DNA of 64,000 nucleotides from Bin5 sp963662575 (GTDB lineage Bacteria; Chloroflexota; Anaerolineae; Caldilineales; Caldilineaceae). Position 1 is the first letter of the stretch. Each line of letters opens with the position of its first letter. Shown here in pieces: positions 44,197-53,058 of this stretch. The position numbers and the translations under genes were made by a program. Location of the stretch: assembly GCA_963662575.1 (NCBI GenBank), contig OY759723.1:4030001-4094000 (forward strand), in the 5' to 3' direction. The notes under the pieces were generated by a model. That model saw only the letters and a program-made list of their open reading frames with translations. It was not told the DNA's origin and ran no database searches.

Positions 44197-45411
44197 TCAA
44201 TTCACCTGTAAGGCCTTTCGCGCCGCAAGGCCAGTCTCTAAGGCCGCCTCGATGGTGGCAGCCGTAACTGTCAGGTGCCCCATTTTGCGGCCGGGTCGCG
44301 CTTCTCCCTTACCGTATAAGTGCAGCTTTGCACTAGGGTGGGCCAGCAATGTTTGCCAGTCCGGTTCTCCATCATCCCAGAGATCACCGAGAAGATTCAA
44401 CATGACGGCCGGACGAATCTGCTCTGTTGATCCGAGAGGCAGACCACATACACTTCTCAACTGCTGCTCGAATTGGCTGGTTACAGCACCCTCGATCGTC
44501 CAGTGGCCGGAATTATGAGGCCTGGGGGCGATCTCATTGACCAGTAGGGGCCCATCCTGGTGTGGCCCGGCGTCCGCTGCAATGCTTCCATCCTGCGGCC
44601 GCGGCAGAAGAAAAAACTCAAGGCAGAGCACACCTTCAAGGCAAATGTATTCGCACAACTGACGGGCCAATCTTTCCGCTTCGGCAGCGACAACTGGCTC
44701 TACCACCGCTGGTGCGACAGTGACATCCAGTATGTGGTTCACGTGGCGGTTTTCGACGAGAGAATAGGCTGCAAATTCGCCGTCCACCCCTCGCACCGCA
44801 ACCAGCGAAACTTCTTTCTCAAAGTTCACCAGGGATTCCAAAACGCATGCCTGCCCGCCGAGCGCTTGCCAGGCAGCCTCGGCTTGTCCGTCGGATTCCA
44901 GACGAAACTGTCCCTTACCATCATAACCGAAGGCTGCCGTTTTGAGAATGGCTGGAAAGCCAATTTCTTTAGTGGCATTTCTTAGTTCATCGAGATTGAC
45001 TACGGCGCGATATGGGGTAACAGGCAGTCCTGCCTGGCTAAGGAGCGCCTTCTCCCGCAATCGGTTCTGGGCGGCGTGGAGAATTTTGCCGGCAGGGCGC
45101 ACGAATACGCCTTCGGCCTCGGCAATCTTCGCCACGAGCGAAGGTACATTTTCGAATTCGAAAGTCAGTGCATCTACTGCTTGTGTGAAGGCGCGGACAG
45201 CTTCACGATCAGTGTAGGCCGCGCAGAATTCGCGGTCGGCGATCTGACCGGTTGGGCTGTTACCCTCAGGGGAAAAGGTGTGCAAGCAGTAGCCCATTCT
45301 GCGGGCTTCCATGGCCAGCATTCGCCCAAGTTGGCCACTGCCAAAAACGCCGATCGTAGAGCCTGGGGGCAGTGACTGCCGCTTCTTGTGAACCACAGTG
45401 CTATTCCCCAT
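44197..45411 (-). CDS. purK: N5-carboxyaminoimidazole ribonucleotide synthase
   Basis: 404 aa ATP-grasp enzyme. IGVFGSGQLGRMLAMEARRMGY opens the chain, FPAILKTAAFGYDGKGQ is the ATP loop and VNEIAPRPHNSGHWTIEG the catalytic end. ATG 45411 is chosen because it overlaps the purE stop by 11 bp, implying coupling; the open frame upstream runs inside purE. It carboxylates AIR with bicarbonate and ATP for PurE. Confidence 0.95.
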   Translation of the reverse strand: MGNSTVVHKKRQSLPPGSTIGVFGSGQLGRMLAMEARRMGYCLHTFSPEGNSPTGQIADREFCAAYTDREAVRAFTQAVDALTFEFENVPSLVAKIAEAEGVFVRPAGKILHAAQNRLREKALLSQAGLPVTPYRAVVNLDELRNATKEIGFPAILKTAAFGYDGKGQFRLESDGQAEAAWQALGGQACVLESLVNFEKEVSLVAVRGVDGEFAAYSLVENRHVNHILDVTVAPAVVEPVVAAEAERLARQLCEYICLEGVLCLEFFLLPRPQDGSIAADAGPHQDGPLLVNEIAPRPHNSGHWTIEGAVTSQFEQQLRSVCGLPLGSTEQIRPAVMLNLLGDLWDDGEPDWQTLLAHPSAKLHLYGKGEARPGRKMGHLTVTAATIEAALETGLAARKALQVN

Positions 45412-45910
45412 CGCCAAGACGCTCGCCGAGCACCTGTTGGGCGCGCGTGTTGCGAAAATCCTGTAATTGCTGGCGCAGCGCGGGCCGTGTAGCTCCCAAT
45501 ATTGAAATGGCAAGTAGCGCGGCGTTGATGGCGCCAGCTTTTCCTATAGCCATAGTGGCGACAGGCACTCCTGCCGGCATTTGTACAATAGAAAGCAGCG
45601 AGTCCATGCCATTGAGGGCCTGGCTCTGCACCGGCACACCGATCACGGGCAGGAGTGTGTGACCGGCGACCATTCCAGGCAGATGGGCTGCGCCGCCTGC
45701 ACCTGCGATAATTGCTTCCAGTCCGCGACCGGCTGCATTCGACGCGTATTCGGTCATCCAGTCAGGTGTACGGTGGGCCGAAACTACACGGCATTCATGC
45801 GGCAAATCGAACTCGGTCAGGGTCTCTGCCGCGAATTTCATGCACCGCTCCCAATCAGTGGCGCTGCCCATAATTACACCAACCAGTGGTGTCCGTTTCA
45901 TGGCATTCAC
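45401..45910 (-). CDS. purE: N5-carboxyaminoimidazole ribonucleotide mutase, class I
   Basis: 169 aa. VGVIMGSATDWERC carries the substrate loop, with SATDW where most have SxSDW, and VVSAHRTPDWM gives the catalytic His. GAGGAAHLPGMVAGHT is also conserved. A GTG at 45910 has GAGG eight bases upstream and is preferred to ATG 45901. It works with PurK encoded immediately after it. Confidence 0.95.
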   Translation of the reverse strand: MNAMKRTPLVGVIMGSATDWERCMKFAAETLTEFDLPHECRVVSAHRTPDWMTEYASNAAGRGLEAIIAGAGGAAHLPGMVAGHTLLPVIGVPVQSQALNGMDSLLSIVQMPAGVPVATMAIGKAGAINAALLAISILGATRPALRQQLQDFRNTRAQQVLGERLGDGE

Positions 45911-45940
45911 TTGCAGATCCTCATTGCTGCTCCACCCATC

Positions 45941-46930
45941 CTAATGCTGTGCGAAACGCGACCGCAGATTCCTGGCCACCCTCTCGGCAACGGGTAGTGC
46001 TCCCACCTCAAATCTGCACCCTGTAAGGAGTTCGTAGCAACGGATATAGCGTTCGCTCGCCTGCAGCGCCAAGTCGTTGGCCAGCGGCGGCGGAGCTCCG
46101 TCCCCCAGATAGCCTCGCGCCGCGTAAGCCAAGCGGACAAACTCCTTGTCAAAGTTCTCCGGCTCCAGCGTTTTCAGGCCATCGTCGGTCCTATGCTCGC
46201 GGGCCTTGCGCAACTCTTCGTAGCTCGCAGTTGTCCAGAAGCGGCTGGAATCGGGCGTGTGGATTTCGTCGATCAGGAGTAACTCACCGTCTTCCGCCAA
46301 TCCGAACTCGTACTTGGTATCAACCAGGAGTAGCCCTCCTCGGTTTGCAATCTCCTGGCCTCGGGCAAAAAGCGCGAGCGCGGCAGTGCAGACTCGATCC
46401 CACAGCCCTTCCTCGACCAATCCCCTGTTCACAATTTCGCTACTGGTGATAAGCTCGTCGTGTCCGCCCTGCTCGGCTTTGGTCGTTGGTGTGATTATAG
46501 GTTGGGGTAGAGGGTCATTCTTTTTCATTCCAACGGGAAATTCCATGCCATAAATCATGCGCTCACCCTGGCTATAGCGATACCAAAGACTTGTCTTCGT
46601 AACGCCAGATATGTAGCCGCGCACGACAACCTCAACGGGAAGAGTTCGGCACTTGCGGCCAACAGTCACATTTGGGTCCGGAGACTCAACGAAGTGATTG
46701 GCAACAATATCCCGCGTTTGGTCAAACCAGAAGGCGGCAAGCTGATTCAGCACTTGGCCCTTGAATGGAACCAGTCCCAGGATGTGATCGAAAGCAGACA
46801 GGCGGTCAGTTGTGATGAGAATGAGTTGATCATTGCGCTCGTAGAAGTCTCGTACTTTTCCGCTTCCCTTTGGTCCGAGAAAGTTCAAGTCGAGTCCGGC
46901 GAATGTTTGATCCAGCACACTGGGGTCCAT
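45941..46930 (-). CDS. purC: Phosphoribosylaminoimidazole-succinocarboxamide synthase
   Basis: 329 aa, of the longer SAICAR synthase type. GSGKVRDFYERNDQLILITTDRLSAFD and PVEVVVRGYISG are the ATP and substrate segments; VDTKYEFG and LIDEIHTPDSSRFW complete the site. ATG 46930 has AGGAG nine bases upstream; codons further up to 47002 overlap nothing conserved. It joins CAIR and aspartate. 30 bp before purE. Confidence 0.96.
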   Translation of the reverse strand: MDPSVLDQTFAGLDLNFLGPKGSGKVRDFYERNDQLILITTDRLSAFDHILGLVPFKGQVLNQLAAFWFDQTRDIVANHFVESPDPNVTVGRKCRTLPVEVVVRGYISGVTKTSLWYRYSQGERMIYGMEFPVGMKKNDPLPQPIITPTTKAEQGGHDELITSSEIVNRGLVEEGLWDRVCTAALALFARGQEIANRGGLLLVDTKYEFGLAEDGELLLIDEIHTPDSSRFWTTASYEELRKAREHRTDDGLKTLEPENFDKEFVRLAYAARGYLGDGAPPPLANDLALQASERYIRCYELLTGCRFEVGALPVAERVARNLRSRFAQH

Positions 46931-46982
46931 TCTTAGCTGCTCCTGAAATCGATACGCCGCACTTGGCATATTGCGATTCAAA

Positions 46983-47786
46983 TTAGCCAGAGGCACTGCC
47001 AATCATAGCTCGAAAAAGAGACAGGCCAAGCCGCCCGCCCCCACCGAGTGGATTCTGAGTCGGGTCGATGTGATCTTCCGGATGGGGCATCAGCCCGAGG
47101 ACATTGCCTGCCGCGTTACAGATTCCGGCAATGTCGGCGACCGATCCGTTAGGATTTATGGGGTAGCGACCTCCGGCAGAATCCCCGTTGGCGTCTACAT
47201 AACGGAATGCTACCAGCCCATTCTGCTCCAAGCGGTTGAGGGCATCGCTATTGGATACCTGGAAATTGCCCTCGCCGTGGGCAACAGGGCATAGAATCGG
47301 CTCTTCTATCTGGGACAGGAAGGCTGCCTGTGCACTCCCTTCCACGGCCAAATGGATCCACCGGCACTCAAAACTGCCGCGGGCATTGTGAGTCAGAGTC
47401 ACATCGCGTTCCCCGGTTGACGCCCACTGAGGGGATGGGCCTGTGGCGCCATTTAGGGTACCAGGCAATAGGCCCGCCTTAACGAGAGTCTGAAAACCGT
47501 TGCAAATGCCCAGAACGAGCTTGCCGGACGCAACGAACTCCTGAAGCTGAGAGTCCATATAAGCCCGCAGATCCAGAGCCTGTCGAACGCCGGCTCCGAG
47601 AGCGTCACCATAGGAGAATCCACCCGGTAGGATCAGCATCCCATAGTCAGATAGTGTGCAGGCGTCCGCCCGCAACTGATTGATGTGCACAATATGCGGC
47701 GCCCCACCGGCAAGTTCGCATGCACGTGCGGCCTCGGCGTCCCGATTGGCGCCAGAGACATGAAGGATCAAGACTGGCAAAGTCAT
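46983..47786 (-). CDS. purQ: Phosphoribosylformylglycinamidine synthase, glutaminase subunit
   Basis: 267 aa class I glutamine amidotransferase. LVLGICNGFQTLVKAGLLPG bears the nucleophile Cys; LPGGFSYGDALGAGV and LGLMPHPEDHI (His and its acid partner region) complete the triad. ATG 47786 follows a GTG at 47789, either of which may be used; the ribosome site is weak. It passes ammonia to PurL, encoded 55 bp upstream. Confidence 0.96.
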   Translation of the reverse strand: MTLPVLILHVSGANRDAEAARACELAGGAPHIVHINQLRADACTLSDYGMLILPGGFSYGDALGAGVRQALDLRAYMDSQLQEFVASGKLVLGICNGFQTLVKAGLLPGTLNGATGPSPQWASTGERDVTLTHNARGSFECRWIHLAVEGSAQAAFLSQIEEPILCPVAHGEGNFQVSNSDALNRLEQNGLVAFRYVDANGDSAGGRYPINPNGSVADIAGICNAAGNVLGLMPHPEDHIDPTQNPLGGGGRLGLSLFRAMIGSASG

Positions 47787-47841
47787 CACTAATTCGCACC
47801 ATCAACCTGTAGACTTCCTGAATGGAGCATCGCATCGGTCA

Positions 47842-50760
47842 TTAGCCTTCAGCCCCTTTCCAGGCAGAAACGATCTCATTCATAGGCAGTGAGAAGAGCC
47901 GCCTCTGGTTAAACTGACAGTCCAGTTGGTCCGAATGCGTGACAGTTCCCAGATGTACAATCGGCAGCCCGGCTAATGTCTCCTCGAATGCGTTCACGTC
48001 GCCGGGCGCCACTTCCAGCAGGAGTCGACCATTACTTTCGCTAAATAGTGGGACGTAGGAGTGGGGCAATTCGTTCCCATGCACTTGACCAATGTCCACC
48101 TTCGCGCCGAGCCGCCCGCCGATACACATTTCAGCCATGGCGACCGCAAGTCCGCCCTCACTCAAGTCGTGGCAGCTTTGAATCAGTCCCAGCAGCATGG
48201 CCGAGTGCAGTGCACGGTAGCGTTTTAGCGGCTCGGTGGGCATGATTGGTGTGTCGCCGCCATCCCATTCCAGTAGATGGCTGAAAAGGGAACCGCCCAT
48301 CTCATCCCGTGTCTCCCCCAGAAGGTAAATGCGGTTACCCGGCTGTTTGAGATGGGAGGCATATATTCGGCGCATATCCGGCACTAAGCCGATGGCGGAA
48401 ATGAGCAGCGTCCCCGGAATCGGCTGGCCGTCAAACTCATTGTAGAGGCTGTCCTTGCCGGATATGAATGGTGCGTTGTAGGCAGTGGCGGCGTCGAAAC
48501 AGCCCTGGCAGGCGCGTACGAGTGTGCCGAGCCGGTCTGGCAAAGTGGGGTTGCCCCAGCAGAAATTGTCAAGAAGCGCGATCCGGTCGGGGTCGGCGCC
48601 GACGGCAACGGCGTTGCGAAATGCTTCGTCGACTGCGCTGACGGCCATGGCGTAGCAGTCCCGCTTGCCCAACAGCGGATTAATGCCTGCGCTGAGAGCG
48701 AAGGCGCGATAATGGCTCCAAGTTCCCATGGGCTTGAGGACCGCGGCGTCTGCAGGTCCGTCCATATGCGGCCCTACAAAGGGACGCCCGATGGTTCCTC
48801 CCCGCACCTCGTGATCATATGTGCGTACAATGCGTTCCTTGCTCGCCACCGATGGATGGCCCAGCATTTGCAGGAGGATCTCTTTGGCATGGGTCTGCGC
48901 GCTGAAGTCCTCCAGTGGGACACGGGGGGAAGACAGTTGCTCTTGATTGTCTAGGTGGTGCGCTGTGCGCCGGGGTAGCGGCAGGCCGTCATGCAGGAAT
49001 GACATCGGCAGTTCGGCGACGGCTCGGCCGCCGTAGCGCACGCGCAGCCAGCCATCACCGCTGAAATGGCCCAGGTCGCGCATTTCGACATCCCACAGGT
49101 TTGCCAGTTCCTGAAGTCGCGGCAGCTTGGCGGGGGGCACAGCAACAACCATACGCTCCTGGGCTTCCGACAGCCAGATCTCCCATGGCGTCAGGCCAGG
49201 ATATTTCAGAGGAACTTCCTGCAACTCTATATCTGCGCCCAACTCTTCTCCCATTTCGCCGACAGCTGAAGAGAGACCGCCTGCACCGCAGTCGGTGATC
49301 GCGTTGTAAAGCTGCGCATCCCTGGCCGCTTCAACTAGCTCGATCAACCCCTTCTCGGTGATGGGATCGCCGATCTGCACGGCACTGCCGGAGTCCATGT
49401 GCGTGGCTTGGGTCAATTCCGCAGATGAAAACGTTGCGCCGTGGATGCCGTCGCGACCGGTGCGGCCACCAAGGACCACGATGCGGTCACCGTGCTGCGG
49501 CTGCGTTGGATGGGACCCTTTGGGAAGCAAGCCGACGGCGCCGCAGAAGACGAGCGGGTTGCCAAGATAGCCCTCATCGTAGATGACCGCTCCGTTGACC
49601 GTCGGCAGGCCGAGCTTGTTGCCGTAGTCGCCAATTCCGGCCACGACTCCTTCGGCAACACGGGCGGGATGTAGGACGCCTACGGGTAACTCGTCTTGTG
49701 GCAGGTCTTGGGGGCCGAAGCAGAGCACGTCAGTGCAGGCGATAGGCCGAGCCGAAACGGCGATGATGTCGCGTACGACACCGCCAATGCCGGTATTTGC
49801 GCCGCCAAAAGGCTCGAGCGCAGACGGGTGATTGTGAGTCTCCACTTTGAATGCCAGGTCATACTGCTCGTCGAACTCGATGATGCCTGCATCGTCGACG
49901 AAGGCCGACCGCACCCATGGACGATTAACTTTCTCGGTCGCCGCCTGAATATATGTGTGCAACAGCCCTTGAATCTCCTCCACCGGAAGCGTGTGTCCGG
50001 TAGTCGACTCCCGCGTGAAGGCTATCGTCGACTTGAATGTCTTGTGGACGCAGTGTTCGCTCCAGGTCTGGGCAAGAGTTTCCAGTTCGACATCGGAGGG
50101 GGCGCGGCCGACTTCGTCATAGAAACTCTGGATCTCCTTCATCTCCTGAACATCAAGCGATAGCATTCGCTCCTTACTACATTGAAGCAACTCCGCTTCA
50201 TTCAGCCCGGCCAGGGGGACCCTTTCTACACGATCGCGGGCAGCGCTGCCATGACCGAAAAGCGGATCGATAGGGCCGAGGCTGTAGCGCTCGATTGTAT
50301 CATTGCACAGCAGTCCACGTGCCAGCCGGTGCAGGTCGGCCTGGGAAAGTTCTCCGGTCAGGCGGTATTGGGTAGCGGTTGCCGCTTCCAAGCCGCGAAT
50401 CCCCATCTCCGCTGCGCCCCGTTCCAACTCACGCGCCGCCATGTCGGTGACGCCTGGACGCAAGGCGACTTCAACTACATGCGCGCCTTTACCGTCGGAA
50501 GGTTGGCCCGGGCCTTTGGCCGCTTCAGTGCTGTGCAATGAGGAGGAGCGCGCCGTTTCTGTCACAGGATCGACCAAAAGAAAAGCACAGAGCTTTTCGA
50601 TCTGCTCTGTGCTGGGTGTTTCACCTGTGCGGCTGGAAATGAAATAGAGATGCGACTTTCGGCAGGCCCTTAGCGAAACCACTCCTAACCTGTGCGCCGA
50701 GGCTGCAATCCTGGGATCGCCTTCGTCGCTATGGTTGGTGACTTCTATTCTTATGGTCAC
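47842..50760 (-). CDS. purL: Phosphoribosylformylglycinamidine synthase PurL with two fused PurS-like domains
   Basis: About 972 aa, against roughly 600-750 for stand-alone PurL. Residues 2-73 (TIRIEVTNHSDEGDPR...) and 95-165 (HVVEVALRPGVTDMAARELE...TIERYS) each look like a PurS unit, joined by a Gly/Pro/Lys linker (about 80-94). Then comes the PurL body: ETLAQTWSEHCVHKTFKS, KVETHNHPSALEPFGGANTGIGG (ATP and substrate), TDCGAGGLSSAVGEMGEELG and DLSEGGLAVAMAEM. A GTG at 50760 has AGGAG seven bases upstream; a TTG seven codons earlier is less likely. No separate purS is found, consistent with fusion. First protein gene of the purine operon. Confidence 0.94.
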   Translation of the reverse strand: MTIRIEVTNHSDEGDPRIAASAHRLGVVSLRACRKSHLYFISSRTGETPSTEQIEKLCAFLLVDPVTETARSSSLHSTEAAKGPGQPSDGKGAHVVEVALRPGVTDMAARELERGAAEMGIRGLEAATATQYRLTGELSQADLHRLARGLLCNDTIERYSLGPIDPLFGHGSAARDRVERVPLAGLNEAELLQCSKERMLSLDVQEMKEIQSFYDEVGRAPSDVELETLAQTWSEHCVHKTFKSTIAFTRESTTGHTLPVEEIQGLLHTYIQAATEKVNRPWVRSAFVDDAGIIEFDEQYDLAFKVETHNHPSALEPFGGANTGIGGVVRDIIAVSARPIACTDVLCFGPQDLPQDELPVGVLHPARVAEGVVAGIGDYGNKLGLPTVNGAVIYDEGYLGNPLVFCGAVGLLPKGSHPTQPQHGDRIVVLGGRTGRDGIHGATFSSAELTQATHMDSGSAVQIGDPITEKGLIELVEAARDAQLYNAITDCGAGGLSSAVGEMGEELGADIELQEVPLKYPGLTPWEIWLSEAQERMVVAVPPAKLPRLQELANLWDVEMRDLGHFSGDGWLRVRYGGRAVAELPMSFLHDGLPLPRRTAHHLDNQEQLSSPRVPLEDFSAQTHAKEILLQMLGHPSVASKERIVRTYDHEVRGGTIGRPFVGPHMDGPADAAVLKPMGTWSHYRAFALSAGINPLLGKRDCYAMAVSAVDEAFRNAVAVGADPDRIALLDNFCWGNPTLPDRLGTLVRACQGCFDAATAYNAPFISGKDSLYNEFDGQPIPGTLLISAIGLVPDMRRIYASHLKQPGNRIYLLGETRDEMGGSLFSHLLEWDGGDTPIMPTEPLKRYRALHSAMLLGLIQSCHDLSEGGLAVAMAEMCIGGRLGAKVDIGQVHGNELPHSYVPLFSESNGRLLLEVAPGDVNAFEETLAGLPIVHLGTVTHSDQLDCQFNQRRLFSLPMNEIVSAWKGAEG

Positions 50761-50880
50761 CACAGCTCTCCTCTGAATCAAAAAGGCCCAATGTCAAGTT
50801 GTGGAAGGACCACCTTATGACACAGGGCTCTTCTGAACACGCAGGTGCTGGATCGGGCGCCTCTCAGGGCGGCTCACTTG

Positions 50881-50953
50881 TACCCCCAAGGGGATTCGAA
50901 CCCCTGTTGCAGGCTTGAAAGGCCTGAGTCCTAGTCCTCTAGACGATGGGGGC
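50881..50953 (-). tRNA. tRNA-Glu, anticodon UUC
   Basis: 73-nt cloverleaf on the minus strand. 5' GCCCCCA pairs with TGGGGGT (a G1-U72 wobble at the end), D stem GTCT/GGAC, anticodon stem CAGGC/GCCTG around CTTTCAA (anticodon TTC), T arm AGGGG-TTCGAAT-CCCCT, discriminator A. CCA is not encoded. It lies 120 bp upstream of purL in the same direction and could share its transcript. Confidence 0.95.
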
Positions 50954-51101
50954 GTGCTGGAGGAAAGCACAAGGGAAAGTCTAACAGAGAGACAGGGCGG
51001 AGGTCAAATTTGGCGGGGTTCGGGATCTTTCTGAGACCTCTAAATTGATGACGACAGGACGTTCAGATCCATGTGCTTTCTTCTGAAAATCTGTCATCGC
51101 A

Positions 51102-51944
51102 TTAGCCAATCTGCGAGCGACGGCTGACCTGCCAGAGCTCCACAACCAAGTCGGAAGGGAAATCGCTCGGGTCAAAATCGTCGGTCTCCCAAGCGTCACA
51201 CCCAACACGGGAGAACATCTCTTCGATTGTCCGAGAGGAGTGATGCTGCGCCTCTCCTACAGTTAGATAGAGATAGACAGCGGAGGGCAGAATCACTGGG
51301 TGGCCCATTTCATAGAGAGCATATGCAGTGCCGCAGTCACCGAGCTCCTGCAGGAAATCGCCCCGTTTTTGGGCAATTGGGAGGTCGCCGCGGTAGGCGG
51401 TCACATCGAATCGGAAGGCGAAGTGACTGCGCAGGTATCCCTGCATTTGGAGGAACCTGCCAATTCGTTCAATGGCGCGTCCAACTGCATTGAAGTCGCT
51501 ATCGTTCTTCAAGGCGCGGGGAAGTTCCAGCGCCAGATGGTCTGCCAGTTGGACGAAGAATAGTGCCCCTACTCGTTCTGCGAATTCACGGCGTGCTGCG
51601 GCAAGTTCGTCGTCGCTGAACTGCGTGGCCAGGATTGCGTAAGCGGACCGGAAGAACGCATAGGAAAGCGCATCGAACTCGCCCGACTGAACTGAATCAA
51701 GATCAGCTGCTGTAGCGAAACTGGCGGCCAGTCGGGGCCTGGCATCTCGCTTGTAAACCAACGAGATATACTCGTCGACCATGGACTGGACTGAAGCGAT
51801 ACCGTCTGAGTGCGAAGCAAGAGGTCTCCACTCGGATAGGATTGCGTCTGCCATCATCTTCAGAAATTGTTCCCCTAGCTTCCACCACTCTTGAAACTCG
51901 GGGTATGGATGTTGCGGTACGATAGAGGAGAGCGTCTTAGACAT
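51102..51944 (-). CDS. Hypothetical protein, helical, function unknown
   Basis: 280 aa from ATG 51944 (a longer frame to 52025 has no start signal). No family recognised. It lacks a signal peptide and membrane spans; sequence is acidic and mostly helical, with ARREFAERVGALFFVQLADHLALELP (about 141-166) and a C-terminal acidic tail (ETDDFDPSDFPSDLVVELW). It is divergently transcribed from the amino-acid binding protein gene, sharing a 123-bp spacer that has a palindrome, so a sensor or regulator role is conceivable but unproven. Confidence 0.7.
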   Translation of the reverse strand: MSKTLSSIVPQHPYPEFQEWWKLGEQFLKMMADAILSEWRPLASHSDGIASVQSMVDEYISLVYKRDARPRLAASFATAADLDSVQSGEFDALSYAFFRSAYAILATQFSDDELAAARREFAERVGALFFVQLADHLALELPRALKNDSDFNAVGRAIERIGRFLQMQGYLRSHFAFRFDVTAYRGDLPIAQKRGDFLQELGDCGTAYALYEMGHPVILPSAVYLYLTVGEAQHHSSRTIEEMFSRVGCDAWETDDFDPSDFPSDLVVELWQVSRRSQIG

Positions 51945-51973
51945 GGGCTCGCTCGGGCAAGTGGAGGGACTTA

Positions 51974-52001
51974 TTGCAGGTTTTACAGTACTCTGTAATA
52001 T
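51974..52001 (+). promoter_or_regulatory. Promoter with overlapping palindrome upstream of the amino-acid binding protein
   Basis: TTGCAG (51974-51979) and TAATAT (51996-52001) are spaced by 16 bp. The perfect inverted repeat TTACAG-TACT-CTGTAA (51983-51998) fills the spacer and enters the -10 box, where a bound repressor would block polymerase. It lies between divergent genes. Confidence 0.5.
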
Positions 52002-52067
52002 TATATCCAAAGCACAGAATCGCACTTTCGTAAATGTATTTTATCTGACTAGGTAGGAGAATGCACA

Positions 52068-52967
52068 ATGAAACGATTATTGCCATTCCTGCTGATTGCT
52101 GCCCTTTGGGCAAGCGCGTGTGTGGCCCCCGTTGCTCCAGAGGATGCAGTCGCTGGCGATGACGGTGGCTCTCAGGCAGCGGTGGACGACCTGCTGGCGG
52201 AGATCAAGGCACGCGGTACGATACGGATCTCCACGGATCCGAATTACGCGCCGCAAAGTTTTCTCGACGAAAGTGGCAATTTCAAGGGATTCGACGTCGA
52301 TGTTGCACTGGAAATCGCCAGTCGTCTTGGTGTCGAGGTGGAATTCGTTACACCGGACTGGGACCTGATCACGGCAGGCAACTGGGGTGACCAATGGGAC
52401 ATGAGCGTCGGCTCGATGACCGTCACTACGGCGAGGCAGAAAATCCTCGACTTCGCCTCTCCCTCCTACTACTATACGCCGGCCCAATTTGCGGCGGTGG
52501 ATGGGTCGGGAGTCGAGACGTTGGACGATCTGGACGGCGCGACGATCTGTGTCGGCGCCTCGACTACCTATGAGAGCTGGTTGATGGGTGACATGGAAAG
52601 TTTGGGTTTGCCAGCTTCCAGCTTCTATGTCGACGCCCCGCCCGCCGACGTATCCATAATTCCACTGACGACGGACAACGACTGCGCGCAGCAGATTCAA
52701 GCGGGACGCCATGAATTTCAGGCATTTCTAACTTCGAACACGGTTGTGGAAGCGGCCATGGCAGAAGGCGTTCCCGTTCACAAAGTGGGGACACCGGTAT
52801 TCTCGGAGAATCTTGCTGTATCCTTCGACAAGAACGCTTCCAAGGACATCGCCAGTTTGGTTGCGAAGGTAAGCGAAATCATCGCCGGCATGCATGCTGA
52901 CGGCACGCTAAGCGGCCTGTCTAATGAGTGGTTTGGTGAGGATCTGACGACTGATCCCACCAAATAA
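52068..52967 (+). CDS. Amino-acid ABC transporter substrate-binding lipoprotein (family 3)
   Basis: 299 aa. Lipoprotein signal MKRLLPFLLIAALWASAC, Cys at 18, then a short acidic linker. IKARGTIRISTDPNYAPQSF, NFKGFDVDVALEIASRLG and the late PVFSENLAVSFDK are the family-3 pattern that binds polar amino acids. AGGAG is 8 bp before the ATG. The next gene, 91 bp on, is the matching permease. Confidence 0.93.
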   Translation: MKRLLPFLLIAALWASACVAPVAPEDAVAGDDGGSQAAVDDLLAEIKARGTIRISTDPNYAPQSFLDESGNFKGFDVDVALEIASRLGVEVEFVTPDWDLITAGNWGDQWDMSVGSMTVTTARQKILDFASPSYYYTPAQFAAVDGSGVETLDDLDGATICVGASTTYESWLMGDMESLGLPASSFYVDAPPADVSIIPLTTDNDCAQQIQAGRHEFQAFLTSNTVVEAAMAEGVPVHKVGTPVFSENLAVSFDKNASKDIASLVAKVSEIIAGMHADGTLSGLSNEWFGEDLTTDPTK

Positions 52968-52991
52968 GCAGGAGCAGGCACAAAAGATCTA

Positions 52992-53038
52992 ACTGCGCAG
53001 CTGAAGCAGCCTTCACAATGCGAAGATGCAGGCGCAGT
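52992..53038 (+). promoter_or_regulatory. Intercistronic hairpin between binding protein and permease
   Basis: ACTGCGC (52992-52998) pairs with GCGCAGT (53032-53038); inside, TGAAG and CTTCA can form a second small stem. There is no U-run, so this may slow decay of the upstream mRNA instead of ending transcription. Confidence 0.5.
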
Positions 53039-53058
53039 CGTTCGTTACGGGAATCTGA

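Noticed and set aside
45411..45513. N-terminal extension of PurK
   Set aside because: The extra codons lie inside purE and are not like PurK; the ATG at 45411 fits the family start.
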